Source of the DNA: Thalassobacterium maritimum
GTDB taxonomy: Bacteria; Verrucomicrobiota; Verrucomicrobiia; Opitutales; Coraliomargaritaceae
Reading direction: 5' to 3'
Length of the DNA: 64,000 nucleotides
NCBI RefSeq assembly: GCF_031127805.1
Contig: NZ_JARXHW010000001.1
Coordinates: 174,868 to 238,867, forward strand
The notes under the pieces were generated by a model that saw nothing but the letters and a program-made list of their open reading frames with translations, did not search any database and was not told the DNA's origin. Positions 17,950 to 26,352 of this stretch are shown here, in pieces. Made by a program: the position numbers and the translations under genes. Positions within the stretch are counted from its first letter, which is position 1, and each line of letters starts with the position of its first letter.

Positions 17950-18633
17950 CTATAAACCTCTGCGCCGAAAAAACGCGGCGCAAGTAATGCTAAACACGCC
18001 CGCCAGCATCGCAAATGAACACGGCTCTGGCACGACAGACAACGCGACAAATTCAACTTCGTCCGTAGCAGACCAGCGTCTAGGTTGATTTAATACGATG
18101 CGAATGGCATCCGCATGATAGCCTGTCGCAGCTCCGAGTAAACTATACTCTGCCGTGCCGCGAATGAGGCTATTTTCTGCGTCACTCATAGATCGAATTA
18201 CGCTGGAATGATAAGTAATCCCCCCATCAATGCTAAAGGAAACCTCAAAACTAGTAGGCTGATTGACTGCCGCATTATGATATATATATTGATACTGCAC
18301 AATCGATTCCCAGGCATATCTTTGATCAAAATGATAGATGTAAGTGATCTCTGCAGATCCCCCGCCAACGTCGATTAAAGAATATGGCGCCCACTGCGAA
18401 TAACCAGAAGTAATTGAAGTGCCTTTGACTCCATCAATAAGCTCGCCGACACCCCCGGACAAACCACCCACAGTAGATCCGCTATAGCCATTATCCACAT
18501 ACCAAGAATTACCACCAGGCGTCCAATTACTCTGATACTCGGTAGGGAACACTTGAATGCTAGCTACAACATACTTTGTAGACAGCACTAGAAAGAAAAG
18601 CGCTACGAAAGAACTGCGAATTACCATGCTCAT
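17950..18633 (-). CDS. PEP-CTERM sorted exported protein
   Basis: A 227-residue protein with a signal peptide (MSMVIRSSFVALFFLVLST...) and a C-terminal PEP-CTERM tripartite signal: VVPEP, a hydrophobic helix (SFAMLAGVFSITCAAFF) and RRR. The tail is normally recognised by exosortase EpsH/XrtA-type enzymes and directs attachment or export to the envelope or matrix. No exosortase gene is in the window. The body (about residues 30-195) is Gly/Ser/Tyr-rich and beta-like, with a pattern (AWESIVQYQY, VSFSIDGGITYHSS, AIRIVLNQP) reminiscent of discoidin-type domains. I cannot name the family. There is no clear Shine-Dalgarno sequence. Confidence 0.7.
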   Translation of the reverse strand: MSMVIRSSFVALFFLVLSTKYVVASIQVFPTEYQSNWTPGGNSWYVDNGYSGSTVGGLSGGVGELIDGVKGTSITSGYSQWAPYSLIDVGGGSAEITYIYHFDQRYAWESIVQYQYIYHNAAVNQPTSFEVSFSIDGGITYHSSVIRSMSDAENSLIRGTAEYSLLGAATGYHADAIRIVLNQPRRWSATDEVEFVALSVVPEPCSFAMLAGVFSITCAAFFRRRGL

Positions 18634-18705
18634 AAGGATTACAAATTACCCCCATTAGCTTTACTATAAACTCTATATAATCAAGCTTGAAGGTACGCCT
18701 ACAGA

Positions 18706-20049
18706 CTACGATTTGTGACTTATACGATCGACCACTAAGGGCCCAACGGATGGGGCCGCAGAAGCAAGGTGAATGGCGGTCTGTAGACGCGCTTCCGCTG
18801 CAGCGCAAGATTCTTCATCGCGATAATGAATGCGCACAATCGGTTCGCCGGGCTGAACACGATCTCCGACCTTTTTCAATAACTCCAAGCCTACGGCGGG
18901 ATCGATCACAGAATCTGTCGACACGCGTCCGGCCCCGAGTAAACATGCGGCCTCACCAAAGCTGCGAGCATCCAAGCCACTGACATACATCGTTTCTGTG
19001 CTTTCGACCCCGACCTCGCAGCAAGACTCACAGAGAGGTAAGCGCTTATAATCATCGATTACACGGGGATCGCCGCCTTGGGCTGCGATGAGTTCGCGAA
19101 AGCCCGCCAACGCTGCTCCGCTCTGGATCGCCGCTTTCAATGCAGCCATCGCATCATCAACTGTGGAGTGAATCCCACCAAGCATCAACATTTCAGCGCA
19201 CAGAGCATAGGTAACTTCCATCAAATCTTCTGGCCCTTCCCCGCGTAAGCAATCAATCGCTTCGATCACTTCCAAGGAGTTGCCGATCATTCGACCAAGC
19301 GGCTGCTCCATGCGTGTCAGCAAAGCAGAAGTCGGCTTGCCCATACTGGCACTGATCGCGACCAAGGCCTCTGCCAGCTCGCGCCCGCTCGCTTCGTTGG
19401 GCATAAAGGCGCCGTGTCCGAATTTGACATCGAGCACCAGTGCGTCGATGCCCTCGGCTAGTTTCTTCCCCAGGATACTGCTGCAAATGAGGGGAATACT
19501 CTCGACGGTGGCGGTCACATCCCGCAAGGCATAGAGCTTGCGATCGGCTGGCACCATATCAGCAGACTGCCCAATCATAGCTTGATGGATGTCCTGTAGT
19601 TGCTGGCGGTAGGCGGCATCGCTAAGTTCGGTGCGAAAGCCGGGAATGGCTTCGAGCTTATCCAAAGTGCCGCCGGTATGCCCGAGACCACGCCCACTCA
19701 TCATAGGCACGCACAGCCCACATGCAGCCACCAGTGGGGCGAGAATGAGCGAAACTTTGTCACCTACTCCGCCTGTAGAATGCTTATCCACTTTGGGGCG
19801 GGTGATTTCCGGCAGCTCTACGATACGCCCCGAACGCATCATCGCTTCGGTCAACCAGCCAGTCTCTTCGGGACTCATGCCTTTAAGCACAATGGCCATC
19901 AACAAGGCGCTGGACTGGTAATCTTTAAAGTCTCCAGAAACAACGCCTGTCACAAATGCCTCCACTTGAGCACGAGTTAAGGCTAAACCATCGCGTTTGC
20001 GGGCTATGATCTCTTGAGGAAGCATCTTCATGCACGCCAGTGTGTGCAC
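18706..20049 (-). CDS. deoA: Thymidine phosphorylase
   Basis: It catalyses phosphorolysis of thymidine (and deoxyuridine) to the base and deoxyribose 1-phosphate. The family signature is complete: PKVDKHSTGGVGDKVS, SGRGLGHTGGTLDKLEAIPGF, YALRDVTATVESIPLI and LVLDVKFGHGAFM. The length of about 447 residues is normal for DeoA or for the pyrimidine-nucleoside phosphorylase of Gram-positives, which cannot be told apart by eye. The start is uncertain. The GTG at 20049 is preceded by AAGAGAG at a good distance, while ATGs at 20031 and 20025 are nearer to the usual family start (MLPQEIIARKRDG). No other deo gene is adjacent. A nucleoside salvage role fits the adenosine deaminase elsewhere in the window. 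Confidence 0.9.
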   Translation of the reverse strand: MHTLACMKMLPQEIIARKRDGLALTRAQVEAFVTGVVSGDFKDYQSSALLMAIVLKGMSPEETGWLTEAMMRSGRIVELPEITRPKVDKHSTGGVGDKVSLILAPLVAACGLCVPMMSGRGLGHTGGTLDKLEAIPGFRTELSDAAYRQQLQDIHQAMIGQSADMVPADRKLYALRDVTATVESIPLICSSILGKKLAEGIDALVLDVKFGHGAFMPNEASGRELAEALVAISASMGKPTSALLTRMEQPLGRMIGNSLEVIEAIDCLRGEGPEDLMEVTYALCAEMLMLGGIHSTVDDAMAALKAAIQSGAALAGFRELIAAQGGDPRVIDDYKRLPLCESCCEVGVESTETMYVSGLDARSFGEAACLLGAGRVSTDSVIDPAVGLELLKKVGDRVQPGEPIVRIHYRDEESCAAAEARLQTAIHLASAAPSVGPLVVDRISHKS

Positions 20050-20289
20050 GCAGACTCTCTTGTCGAGCCAGCGCTGAAAATGAGAATGCGCTAAAACTTT
20101 AAATCCCCCGAAACAGAGCTTCGAAGCGACCTGTTTTTCATTTAGGTCGATTGCTTATTTTTACTTCACGAGAATTAACGAAATTTATGCTTCATTTCCG
20201 GTTGCTTCTGGCAAAAGCCTAGCTAGCTTTCAACCAACCCTGCAGTGTTCGAGACTTAATGGAGTATCTGTCCTTTACTCTGTAACAAT

Positions 20290-20417
20290 CGGGAGCTTGC
20301 CCCTCGTAGGTGGCTGTCCAGCCGTCAACCGGAAGACAAATACCGACGAGGAAAGTACCCACCTTATGCTCAAAAGGCTAAGAACTCCCACTAAAACGGC
20401 ACAGGCGGGGCCTTTTT
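20290..20417 (+). ncRNA. Candidate structured RNA, family unknown
   Basis: In the 397-base gap between deoA and exbD (20050-20446), which has no ORF, the plus strand can fold well. GGGAG at 20291-20295 pairs with CTCCC at 20385-20389 and the stem continues inward (CTT with AAG, GCC with GGC). Inside, CCTCGT pairs with ACGAGG and AGGTGG pairs with CCACCT in interleaved order, which would make an H-type pseudoknot. A small GGCT-gtcc-AGCC hairpin sits between. A short stem AGGC-ggg-GCCT followed by five T (20403-20417) could end the transcript. I could not match it to 6S, SRP, RNase P or a known riboswitch. The 20050-20289 stretch shows nothing else. Confidence 0.4.
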
Positions 20418-20446
20418 GTGTACACGAGGCTGGATCGAGACTGCGA

Positions 20447-20881
20447 CTAGCTTCCCTCCCCAAAAGAGATCGAATGGATACCGGCGGACTTCAAGGCGTT
20501 GAGCACATTGACAACACTCTGCTGATACGTTTCGGGGTCGGGCTGAATGATGACCAGCGTCTTGAGACCAGCACGATCGGAGGAGCGCTTCAACTGATCG
20601 AGGGTACGAGTCAAATGGGGTAAATCGATGCTGCCCGGATTATCCGTCGGCACGCCATTGAGCAGGACGGTGCCATCGAGTAAGATGTCGACATAATGCT
20701 GCTCTGGCAGTGGGGTATCGGGAGGCGCAGGCACCGAGGAGGGCAGCTTGACTCCGAGGTCGGCCTCTTCCTTGACGATGGTAGTGGTGACCATGAAATA
20801 AATCAGCAGTAGGAAGACGATATCAATCATCGGCGTAAGGTCGACTTTGTCATCGGGGATCTGTAAACGTTTAGCTTTCAT
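20447..20881 (-). CDS. exbD: ExbD/TolR-family biopolymer transport protein (second copy)
   Basis: A 144-residue protein with the ExbD pattern: a short cytoplasmic N-terminus (MKAKRLQIPDDK), one membrane helix with the proton-path aspartate (VDLTPMIDIVFLLLIYFMVTT), and a periplasmic domain. It is the last gene of a minus-strand operon and starts 2 bases after the stop of the other exbD. Paired with ExbB it uses the proton gradient to energise an outer-membrane or periplasmic partner. The two ExbD copies differ (144 and 136 residues), so a hetero-oligomer is possible. No intrinsic terminator in its own direction is evident downstream. Confidence 0.9.
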   Translation of the reverse strand: MKAKRLQIPDDKVDLTPMIDIVFLLLIYFMVTTTIVKEEADLGVKLPSSVPAPPDTPLPEQHYVDILLDGTVLLNGVPTDNPGSIDLPHLTRTLDQLKRSSDRAGLKTLVIIQPDPETYQQSVVNVLNALKSAGIHSISFGEGS

Positions 20882-20883
20882 GG

Positions 20884-21294
20884 CTATTGGGCGCTCTGAT
20901 AAGTGGCAAAGATCACGTTGGGCACGCCGCCTGCCGCAGCAGCGGCAAACACTTTACGCACTTCTTTGAAGGGAACTTGCGCATCGGCACGGACGTAGAC
21001 TTTAAGCTGCGGGGCGTTTAGCTTGCCTTGGGCCACCAGCTCAGGCAGCTCTGCAATCGTCGTGCTTTGTGATCCGAAAAACAAGCTACCGTCGGACTTA
21101 ATAGTAATCGTGGTGCGCACACCACGTTCATCAGGAATGCTAGCATGCGCTGCAATCGGCAGCTCAATCGGCACGAGTTGCTGCACCTGCATGTTGGCCA
21201 CCGTCATAAAAAACACGATCAGCAGGAAGACAATATCGATCATCGGAGTGAGATCGGGCAAATCGCTGCTTTCTTCTATGGGGCGTGGTTTCAT
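20884..21294 (-). CDS. exbD: ExbD/TolR-family biopolymer transport protein (first copy)
   Basis: A 136-residue ExbD-type protein. The N-terminal tail is MKPRPIEESSDLP, and the single membrane helix carries the conserved aspartate (DLTPMIDIVFLLIVFFMTV). The periplasmic part includes TTITIKSDGSLFFGSQ and VYVRADAQVPFKEV, typical of the family's YxRAD-type motif. It lies between exbB and the second exbD, 28 bases after exbB, in the amylase-TPR operon. It is expected to sit in the inner membrane as the pore-lining partner of ExbB. No tonB with a canonical C-terminal domain is visible in the operon. Confidence 0.92.
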   Translation of the reverse strand: MKPRPIEESSDLPDLTPMIDIVFLLIVFFMTVANMQVQQLVPIELPIAAHASIPDERGVRTTITIKSDGSLFFGSQSTTIAELPELVAQGKLNAPQLKVYVRADAQVPFKEVRKVFAAAAAGGVPNVIFATYQSAQ

Positions 21295-21322
21295 CGTGGA
21301 GATCGATCGCGTGTGTCTGGCA

Positions 21323-22102
21323 TTAAGAAGAGGCTGCTTCGGACACCATGCCGTTCTTCTTCATCAAGCGAGTCATCTCACCGAGACGCTCATAAATGCC
21401 GGACGAAGCTGCCATGTATTTGTTCTTAAAATAAAAATAGCACATGAGCGCTGGGATCGCGATCAGTAAGCCGGAGGCGGTGGTCACCAGCGCTTCGGAA
21501 ATATTATTGGCCAGCAACTCGGGCTTACCAAGACCTTGAGCCGCAATATTACGAAAGGCCTTGACCATACCACTCACTGTGCCAAGCAAGCCCATCATAG
21601 GAGAGACCGAAGCAACTACCTGCAAATACTGCACAAAGACCAACGGCCCTGCCAACACCTTGCCCGCACGCTCTTCCAGCGCCTCGTTCACCTCGGCGAC
21701 GGAGTCATATCCGTCGCCGACAGTTTCAAATCCGAGGCGTAAGATGTCCGTCATATAACCGGGGTGTGCATCGCATGCGCTCAAACCTGCGCTCACGTCG
21801 CGCGCTTCAATCGCGGCTCGTAAATCAGCGCGAGCCTCGGGTTGAGTAAAACGCTTCTCTTTAATAATGAGGCCGCAATAGCCAGCCAGTCCCACGGTGG
21901 CTACGGAAAAAGCCAGCAGTGGGTACATCGCCCAACCACCTTGCTGAAACATCGTCCACAAGGTGATATTTTCGACGGGTGCGGTGGTCTCAATTGCGAC
22001 TTCAGCTTGCCCGTGCACCACGCTAGCCCAAACAAGGCATAGACAAAATGCGAGTGTAAAGCGCCTGGGGATAAAATGGAATAGATGCAGTCTTGTATTC
22101 AT
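21323..22102 (-). CDS. exbB: ExbB/TolQ/MotA-family proton channel protein with signal peptide
   Basis: A 259-residue protein. Unlike E. coli ExbB it begins with a cleavable-looking signal (FTLAFCLCLVWASVVHGQ) before the first membrane helix (WAMYPLLAFSVATVGLAGY). The conserved MotA/TolQ/ExbB block follows: YLQVVASVSPMMGLLGTVSGMV and ISEALVTTASGLLIAIPALMCY, containing two membrane helices. It forms the channel pentamer that, with ExbD, converts proton flow into mechanical work. The start ATG overlaps the stop of the upstream gene by 4 bases. The order exbB-exbD-exbD is common in Verrucomicrobiota and Planctomycetota. Confidence 0.92.
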   Translation of the reverse strand: MNTRLHLFHFIPRRFTLAFCLCLVWASVVHGQAEVAIETTAPVENITLWTMFQQGGWAMYPLLAFSVATVGLAGYCGLIIKEKRFTQPEARADLRAAIEARDVSAGLSACDAHPGYMTDILRLGFETVGDGYDSVAEVNEALEERAGKVLAGPLVFVQYLQVVASVSPMMGLLGTVSGMVKAFRNIAAQGLGKPELLANNISEALVTTASGLLIAIPALMCYFYFKNKYMAASSGIYERLGEMTRLMKKNGMVSEAASS

Positions 22103-23304
22103 AATTCAGATACTGATTGGGTTAAATCTTCAAGATCCTGGAGGCTTGCGGCCGCCCACGGGCTCGTGGGAAAAGAAATAGAGAGCTCACGCAAAGCAGC
22201 GATGGCGGCCTGCGGCATATCAATACGAGCATATACAGTCGCCAGGGTATAAAGTAACTCAGGATACCATGGATCGGTCGCGTTTGCGTAGGTCTTCCCC
22301 GCGGCAGCGTAGCGCATCGCTGCAGAAAAATTTTCCTCGCGCAGGCTCAAACGTGCCCGGATCAGCTCCCGCAGCGAATAGCCGTCGGCACTCACATCCA
22401 TCTCAGGTAAGTTCTCCAGAAAGACGGTCGGCACCAGATCATGACCCAGGTAAAAGCTACAATAGGCTACCCACAGTCGCGCACGTGTTTGGTGCACATT
22501 CTCCGTTGTCTGAACTTTGCGGTATAGATTGAAAGCACGCACATAATCAGCGCGTGCTCGCCATGCATTGGCTAATTCCAGCACCATGCCTAACTGCGAC
22601 TCTGAAAGCGGACGCGCCGATAATATGTGTCGATGCACACGCTCAAGTTCGGAGCTCTGCCCTACGTCATCCAAAGCAAGTGCCAACTGCCCAATACGCT
22701 CTAACATACGCGAAGGCGCTAGCTGTAGAGGAATTTGAATGGCAAGATCGGTCGCCTCTCGCCATTGCGCCGCAGCTGTCAAAGCATCCAAATAGGACAA
22801 TACCGTCGGCAGTAAATTCCCTGGTAAGCCACTCAGCTGCATGTAATCCACAAAGGGTTTGGCATGCTCTCGAATCACGGGTAAGGCCTGTAGCGCTTGC
22901 CCCCCTTCCAACTGCTCAATGGCATCGTAGTATGCTTGTGGAAAAATGAAATTGAGACTCCCCCGCTGACGCAGTAATTCGTCAAATTTGAGATAGGCAC
23001 GCCCGCCACGATCGGTTCCGACAGGACGGAACACAATCTGTTGACCATCGACACCGGTCAAAATGACATCCTTCAACTGCTGCGGATACTGCAGACGCAT
23101 CTTGATCTCTGGCATCGCGGCCAAGGATGCAGGCAATAGGCCGACCAGCAATAAGGCCACCACGAATAAACAACAGCAAGCACCCTGAACCCGCGCAGCC
23201 ACAAAGCCCTGAAACGCTGGCCCATTCAAACGCCCACTCTCCGGTCGACGATTCAGGAGATAAGTCGACCGTAAGCGGATAAAAGAAATGGGGAACAGTT
23301 TCAT
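22099..23304 (-). CDS. Membrane-anchored TPR-like protein of the exb operon
   Basis: A 401-residue protein with one membrane segment or uncleaved signal at about residues 42-63 (LFVVALLLVGLLPASLAA). A short beta region follows (MRLQYPQQLKDVILTGVDGQQIVFRP), then about 280 residues of helical repeats of TPR type (ALQALPVIREHAKPF, AWRARADYVRAFNLYRKVQ, WYPELLYTLATVYARIDM). It probably sits in the periplasm facing ExbD. It starts 3 bases after the end of the large TPR gene and overlaps exbB by 4 bases. The N-terminal 40 residues may be a mis-annotated extension, but no better start precedes the membrane segment. Its function is not known; TPR proteins in such operons are thought to be coupling scaffolds. 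Confidence 0.65.
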   Translation of the reverse strand: MKLFPISFIRLRSTYLLNRRPESGRLNGPAFQGFVAARVQGACCCLFVVALLLVGLLPASLAAMPEIKMRLQYPQQLKDVILTGVDGQQIVFRPVGTDRGGRAYLKFDELLRQRGSLNFIFPQAYYDAIEQLEGGQALQALPVIREHAKPFVDYMQLSGLPGNLLPTVLSYLDALTAAAQWREATDLAIQIPLQLAPSRMLERIGQLALALDDVGQSSELERVHRHILSARPLSESQLGMVLELANAWRARADYVRAFNLYRKVQTTENVHQTRARLWVAYCSFYLGHDLVPTVFLENLPEMDVSADGYSLRELIRARLSLREENFSAAMRYAAAGKTYANATDPWYPELLYTLATVYARIDMPQAAIAALRELSISFPTSPWAAASLQDLEDLTQSVSEL

Positions 23305-23307
23305 AGC

Positions 23308-26300
23308 TTATAGAGATTGCACCTGTTGACGGATCGCATCGTAAAACGACGACTCTTCGGCAGCGGGCAAATCGAGGAAAAATTGATACGTATTGCGGGC
23401 CGATTCGATTTCGCCCTGAGCTTCAAGCAGCTGTCCACTTTCAAGCACTGCCTGAGCCGACCATTCGGGATACCCCGCATAGCCGAGATAGGTGCGCTCG
23501 AAGAAGCCTTGCGCTTTGCCCGTCTCGTTGAGACTCAGAAAGCAAAGTCCAATCTTAAAAGTTGCTTCCGCCCAAAGCACTCCGCGCCAATCGCGTTGCT
23601 GAATAATCAAAGTGTATGCTGCCACCGCATCCTCATAGCGACGCGCACTGCGCAAAGCATCAGCACGAAGCATCGCTGCCCGCCGACTGAGCTCCGAGCC
23701 AAAATACTGTTCCACAATTTGCCCAAAAAAATCAGCTGCTTGATCGAAATAACCAAGCTCCAATTCAAGCTGCCCTAACTCAAACAGCGCACGCGCGGCC
23801 GCAGACGATTCGGGCGCCTGCCGAAGCACCTGTAACAGCCATCCACGCGCCACGAAGGGGTCCTCCGCGGCCTTAATGCCCGCAATCCAAACCAAGGTAG
23901 CGGGACTCGCCAAGTCTACTTCCGCCTGCCCGAGTTGCACCGGGCTCACCTCTAGCGCAGCCCTCAGGTTGAGCGCACGCAATAGGCGCAGCGCCAAAGT
24001 ATCCTGCCCCGCAGCACGTGCCGACAGCCGCATCTCAGCAAAGAGGCTCGCCGGCGGGGCGGATGGTAGCTGCCGGAGCTGCGCCTCCACCCGACGCCGA
24101 ATCACACGCAAGATCTCAAAGTCCATGATATCCAGTGCTGCGCCCGCGACGCTCACATCTACCCGAGTCACTGGCTCCAACTGCTCATATAGCGGCTGAC
24201 GAATGACCAATGCCAGCTGCAAATCTTCAGGAATTTGTGGATTTTGACTGAAATAGCCTAACTGAGCCACCCGATTATAGAGCATTTCGCTGCGAAACAC
24301 TTCGTCAGCTAAGAGCTGCTCAATGAAAGCAATAGTCTGTGCGCAGCGCTGACGCACCTCGTCATCGGTTTTCCACCACGCATCGATCAACTGATCCACA
24401 TGGTCGGTCTCAATGCCATCACCAAAGCGCTGAATGCCATCGCTATAATAGTCGAAAGCAGCTCGAATGCGGCCCCGCGCAAAATTGGCTTCGGCAAGTC
24501 GCAAGACCGCCTCAGCTGCTGCTGGTGAGGCTGGGAAGCGGTCTAGATAACGCTCTAAAAGTGCATCATGCTCGGCGTCGCGTTGATTCGCGAGCAAGAG
24601 CGAGGCCGACTCAAAGTAAGCGTGATCGATCAACGCCTGAGTGCCCCCGAGAGTTTCGACCAGTTCGTAATGCTGCAGAGCTGTTTCAACCAGCGCATCC
24701 ATGGCATCCAAGTCACCGAGAAACATATGTGCTTCGGGCTGCAAAGCATGTCCCGGTGCGCTAGCCAGCCATGCCGTAATGATCTCGCGCGCAGTGGCAT
24801 ACTCCGCCATTCCAAAGTAAGCAACCCCGCGGCGAAAGCGTGCCTCGAGGTAATAAATACTACCAGGATTAGACTCAATCAATCGATCAAATGCAGTGAG
24901 CGCAGAAGAAAAGGCGCCAGTAAATAAAAAAGCCATACCTGACCAATAATCGACACTTTCAACAAATGCCCCCTCGGGAAACTCTTCTACCCAAAAAGGA
25001 AATGTATCCAAAATCCGCTCGGTATCTCCCTGCTGAAAAAGCGTCTGCCCCAATGAATGTGCCATCTGAGTCGCCACTGGATCATAAGGGAAGCGATGTA
25101 AAAACTCGTCCGCCAAATCCGCGACTTTCTCGACGTCCTGCTTCTGCTGATACAGAATCGAAAGCTGCGTCGCAATGGGTTTTTCAAATTCAAAAAATGC
25201 AGACTCATTCAAATAACTTTCCGCCAGCACGATGGCCTCTGCGGTATAACCACACTCGATCGCCTGAAGAAAAGCAGCGTAACGAAACTGCTCGATATGC
25301 TTGTGCTGTGGAAATTCCTGAATGAGCCTTACGAATGCAAAATAAGCCTCGTAGGTACGCCCCATTAAACGCAATACGCGTGCCTGACGCCAACGTAAGT
25401 TAGCGGTATACCGGGGCGCCACCACAAGTTCGAGACGCTGCGCACGCAGAGCATTCAACTGCTGCACTAAGCGGTCGGCTTGAGACACAATAAACTGTCG
25501 CCGAAAGAGTTGCTCCTCAATCGCAATCAAGTGATCTTCTACCGCAAATAATAATTGCTCGACTGGCAAAACCATCGCGAAGAGCAGGCTCGCTTCCAAA
25601 TATTTTTCGTCCTCTTCAAAGCGATCGCCAGTATTCAAGAGTCTTAGATTAAGTCCCAGATCATAACGAAACTTACGATCTCGATTAATTTCGACGACCA
25701 ATTGCATGAGGGCCCCCAGCCCCTCAATTTCCAAGGCACGATCGAAGAGAGTATTGAGCGCGAAGAGTCGTAGCTGATCCGAATAGCGCGGATCTAAAAA
25801 TTCTTTGAACACACCCACTATATCCTGTTGGCGTGATGCTTCGTTCGCCGACAACACCAGTCTTTGTAAAATCTCATAGAGTTCCTGCGGCTCGACTTGA
25901 ACACGATACAACTGAAGGATGTGTAGATAAGCATCCACAGCCGCGCTCCAGTTTTCAGCCCCAAAGTAACAATCGGCACGATTCATCATTGCAAGCGGAT
26001 GCCGCGAGTCCGCCACAAAAGCCTGAATAAACTCATCCCAAAAGACGATTCCATCGCGGAGCTGTTGGGCATCTTTTGTCAGCTCATACCAACGCATATG
26101 TGCCAGACCAAGCAGATAAAGATTCTCGCGATAGATGGTACGATATTCCTCGCTCATGGCACCTTTCAAGCGTCCCTTAATCTCAAGCATATAAGGAATC
26201 GCTTCGCTAGGATCACTTGTAAAAACAGCCTCCGCCCGAGTGCCCAGCGTCGGCAAGTCCAGCTCAGGAAAATCCTTGACCTGCTGTGCAGTCAGCAGGC

Positions 26301-26352
26301 AAGACAGCGTCAACAAGCACAGCAGACAATACACTCTGTGCCTAATCGACAT
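23308..26352 (-). CDS. Large periplasmic tetratricopeptide-repeat protein
   Basis: A 1014-residue protein with a signal peptide (MSIRHRVYCLLCLLTLSCLLTAQ), followed almost entirely by TPR or SEL-like helical repeats. Examples are AENWSAAVDAYLHILQLYR, AEYATAREIITAWLASAPGH and LEAQGEIESARNTYQFFLDL. No catalytic motif is seen. I chose the ATG at 26352, where the signal peptide begins; the frame extends upstream into the amylase gene without support. The start overlaps the end of the amylase gene by 11 bases, so the two are coupled. TPR solenoids of this size usually hold together an envelope complex; here the partners are probably the ExbB/ExbD motor and the amylase. Confidence 0.75.
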   Translation of the reverse strand: MSIRHRVYCLLCLLTLSCLLTAQQVKDFPELDLPTLGTRAEAVFTSDPSEAIPYMLEIKGRLKGAMSEEYRTIYRENLYLLGLAHMRWYELTKDAQQLRDGIVFWDEFIQAFVADSRHPLAMMNRADCYFGAENWSAAVDAYLHILQLYRVQVEPQELYEILQRLVLSANEASRQQDIVGVFKEFLDPRYSDQLRLFALNTLFDRALEIEGLGALMQLVVEINRDRKFRYDLGLNLRLLNTGDRFEEDEKYLEASLLFAMVLPVEQLLFAVEDHLIAIEEQLFRRQFIVSQADRLVQQLNALRAQRLELVVAPRYTANLRWRQARVLRLMGRTYEAYFAFVRLIQEFPQHKHIEQFRYAAFLQAIECGYTAEAIVLAESYLNESAFFEFEKPIATQLSILYQQKQDVEKVADLADEFLHRFPYDPVATQMAHSLGQTLFQQGDTERILDTFPFWVEEFPEGAFVESVDYWSGMAFLFTGAFSSALTAFDRLIESNPGSIYYLEARFRRGVAYFGMAEYATAREIITAWLASAPGHALQPEAHMFLGDLDAMDALVETALQHYELVETLGGTQALIDHAYFESASLLLANQRDAEHDALLERYLDRFPASPAAAEAVLRLAEANFARGRIRAAFDYYSDGIQRFGDGIETDHVDQLIDAWWKTDDEVRQRCAQTIAFIEQLLADEVFRSEMLYNRVAQLGYFSQNPQIPEDLQLALVIRQPLYEQLEPVTRVDVSVAGAALDIMDFEILRVIRRRVEAQLRQLPSAPPASLFAEMRLSARAAGQDTLALRLLRALNLRAALEVSPVQLGQAEVDLASPATLVWIAGIKAAEDPFVARGWLLQVLRQAPESSAAARALFELGQLELELGYFDQAADFFGQIVEQYFGSELSRRAAMLRADALRSARRYEDAVAAYTLIIQQRDWRGVLWAEATFKIGLCFLSLNETGKAQGFFERTYLGYAGYPEWSAQAVLESGQLLEAQGEIESARNTYQFFLDLPAAEESSFYDAIRQQVQSL

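Noticed and set aside
20320..20345. CCGGAAG loop as a bacterial SRP RNA tip
   Set aside because: The flanking symmetric loop sequences (CAGG and AGCAG) are absent and the arms do not pair as in SRP RNA.
20340..20360. GAGGAAAGT motif as part of RNase P RNA
   Set aside because: Only the short motif matches. The region is far too small and lacks the P4 3' partner and other conserved blocks.
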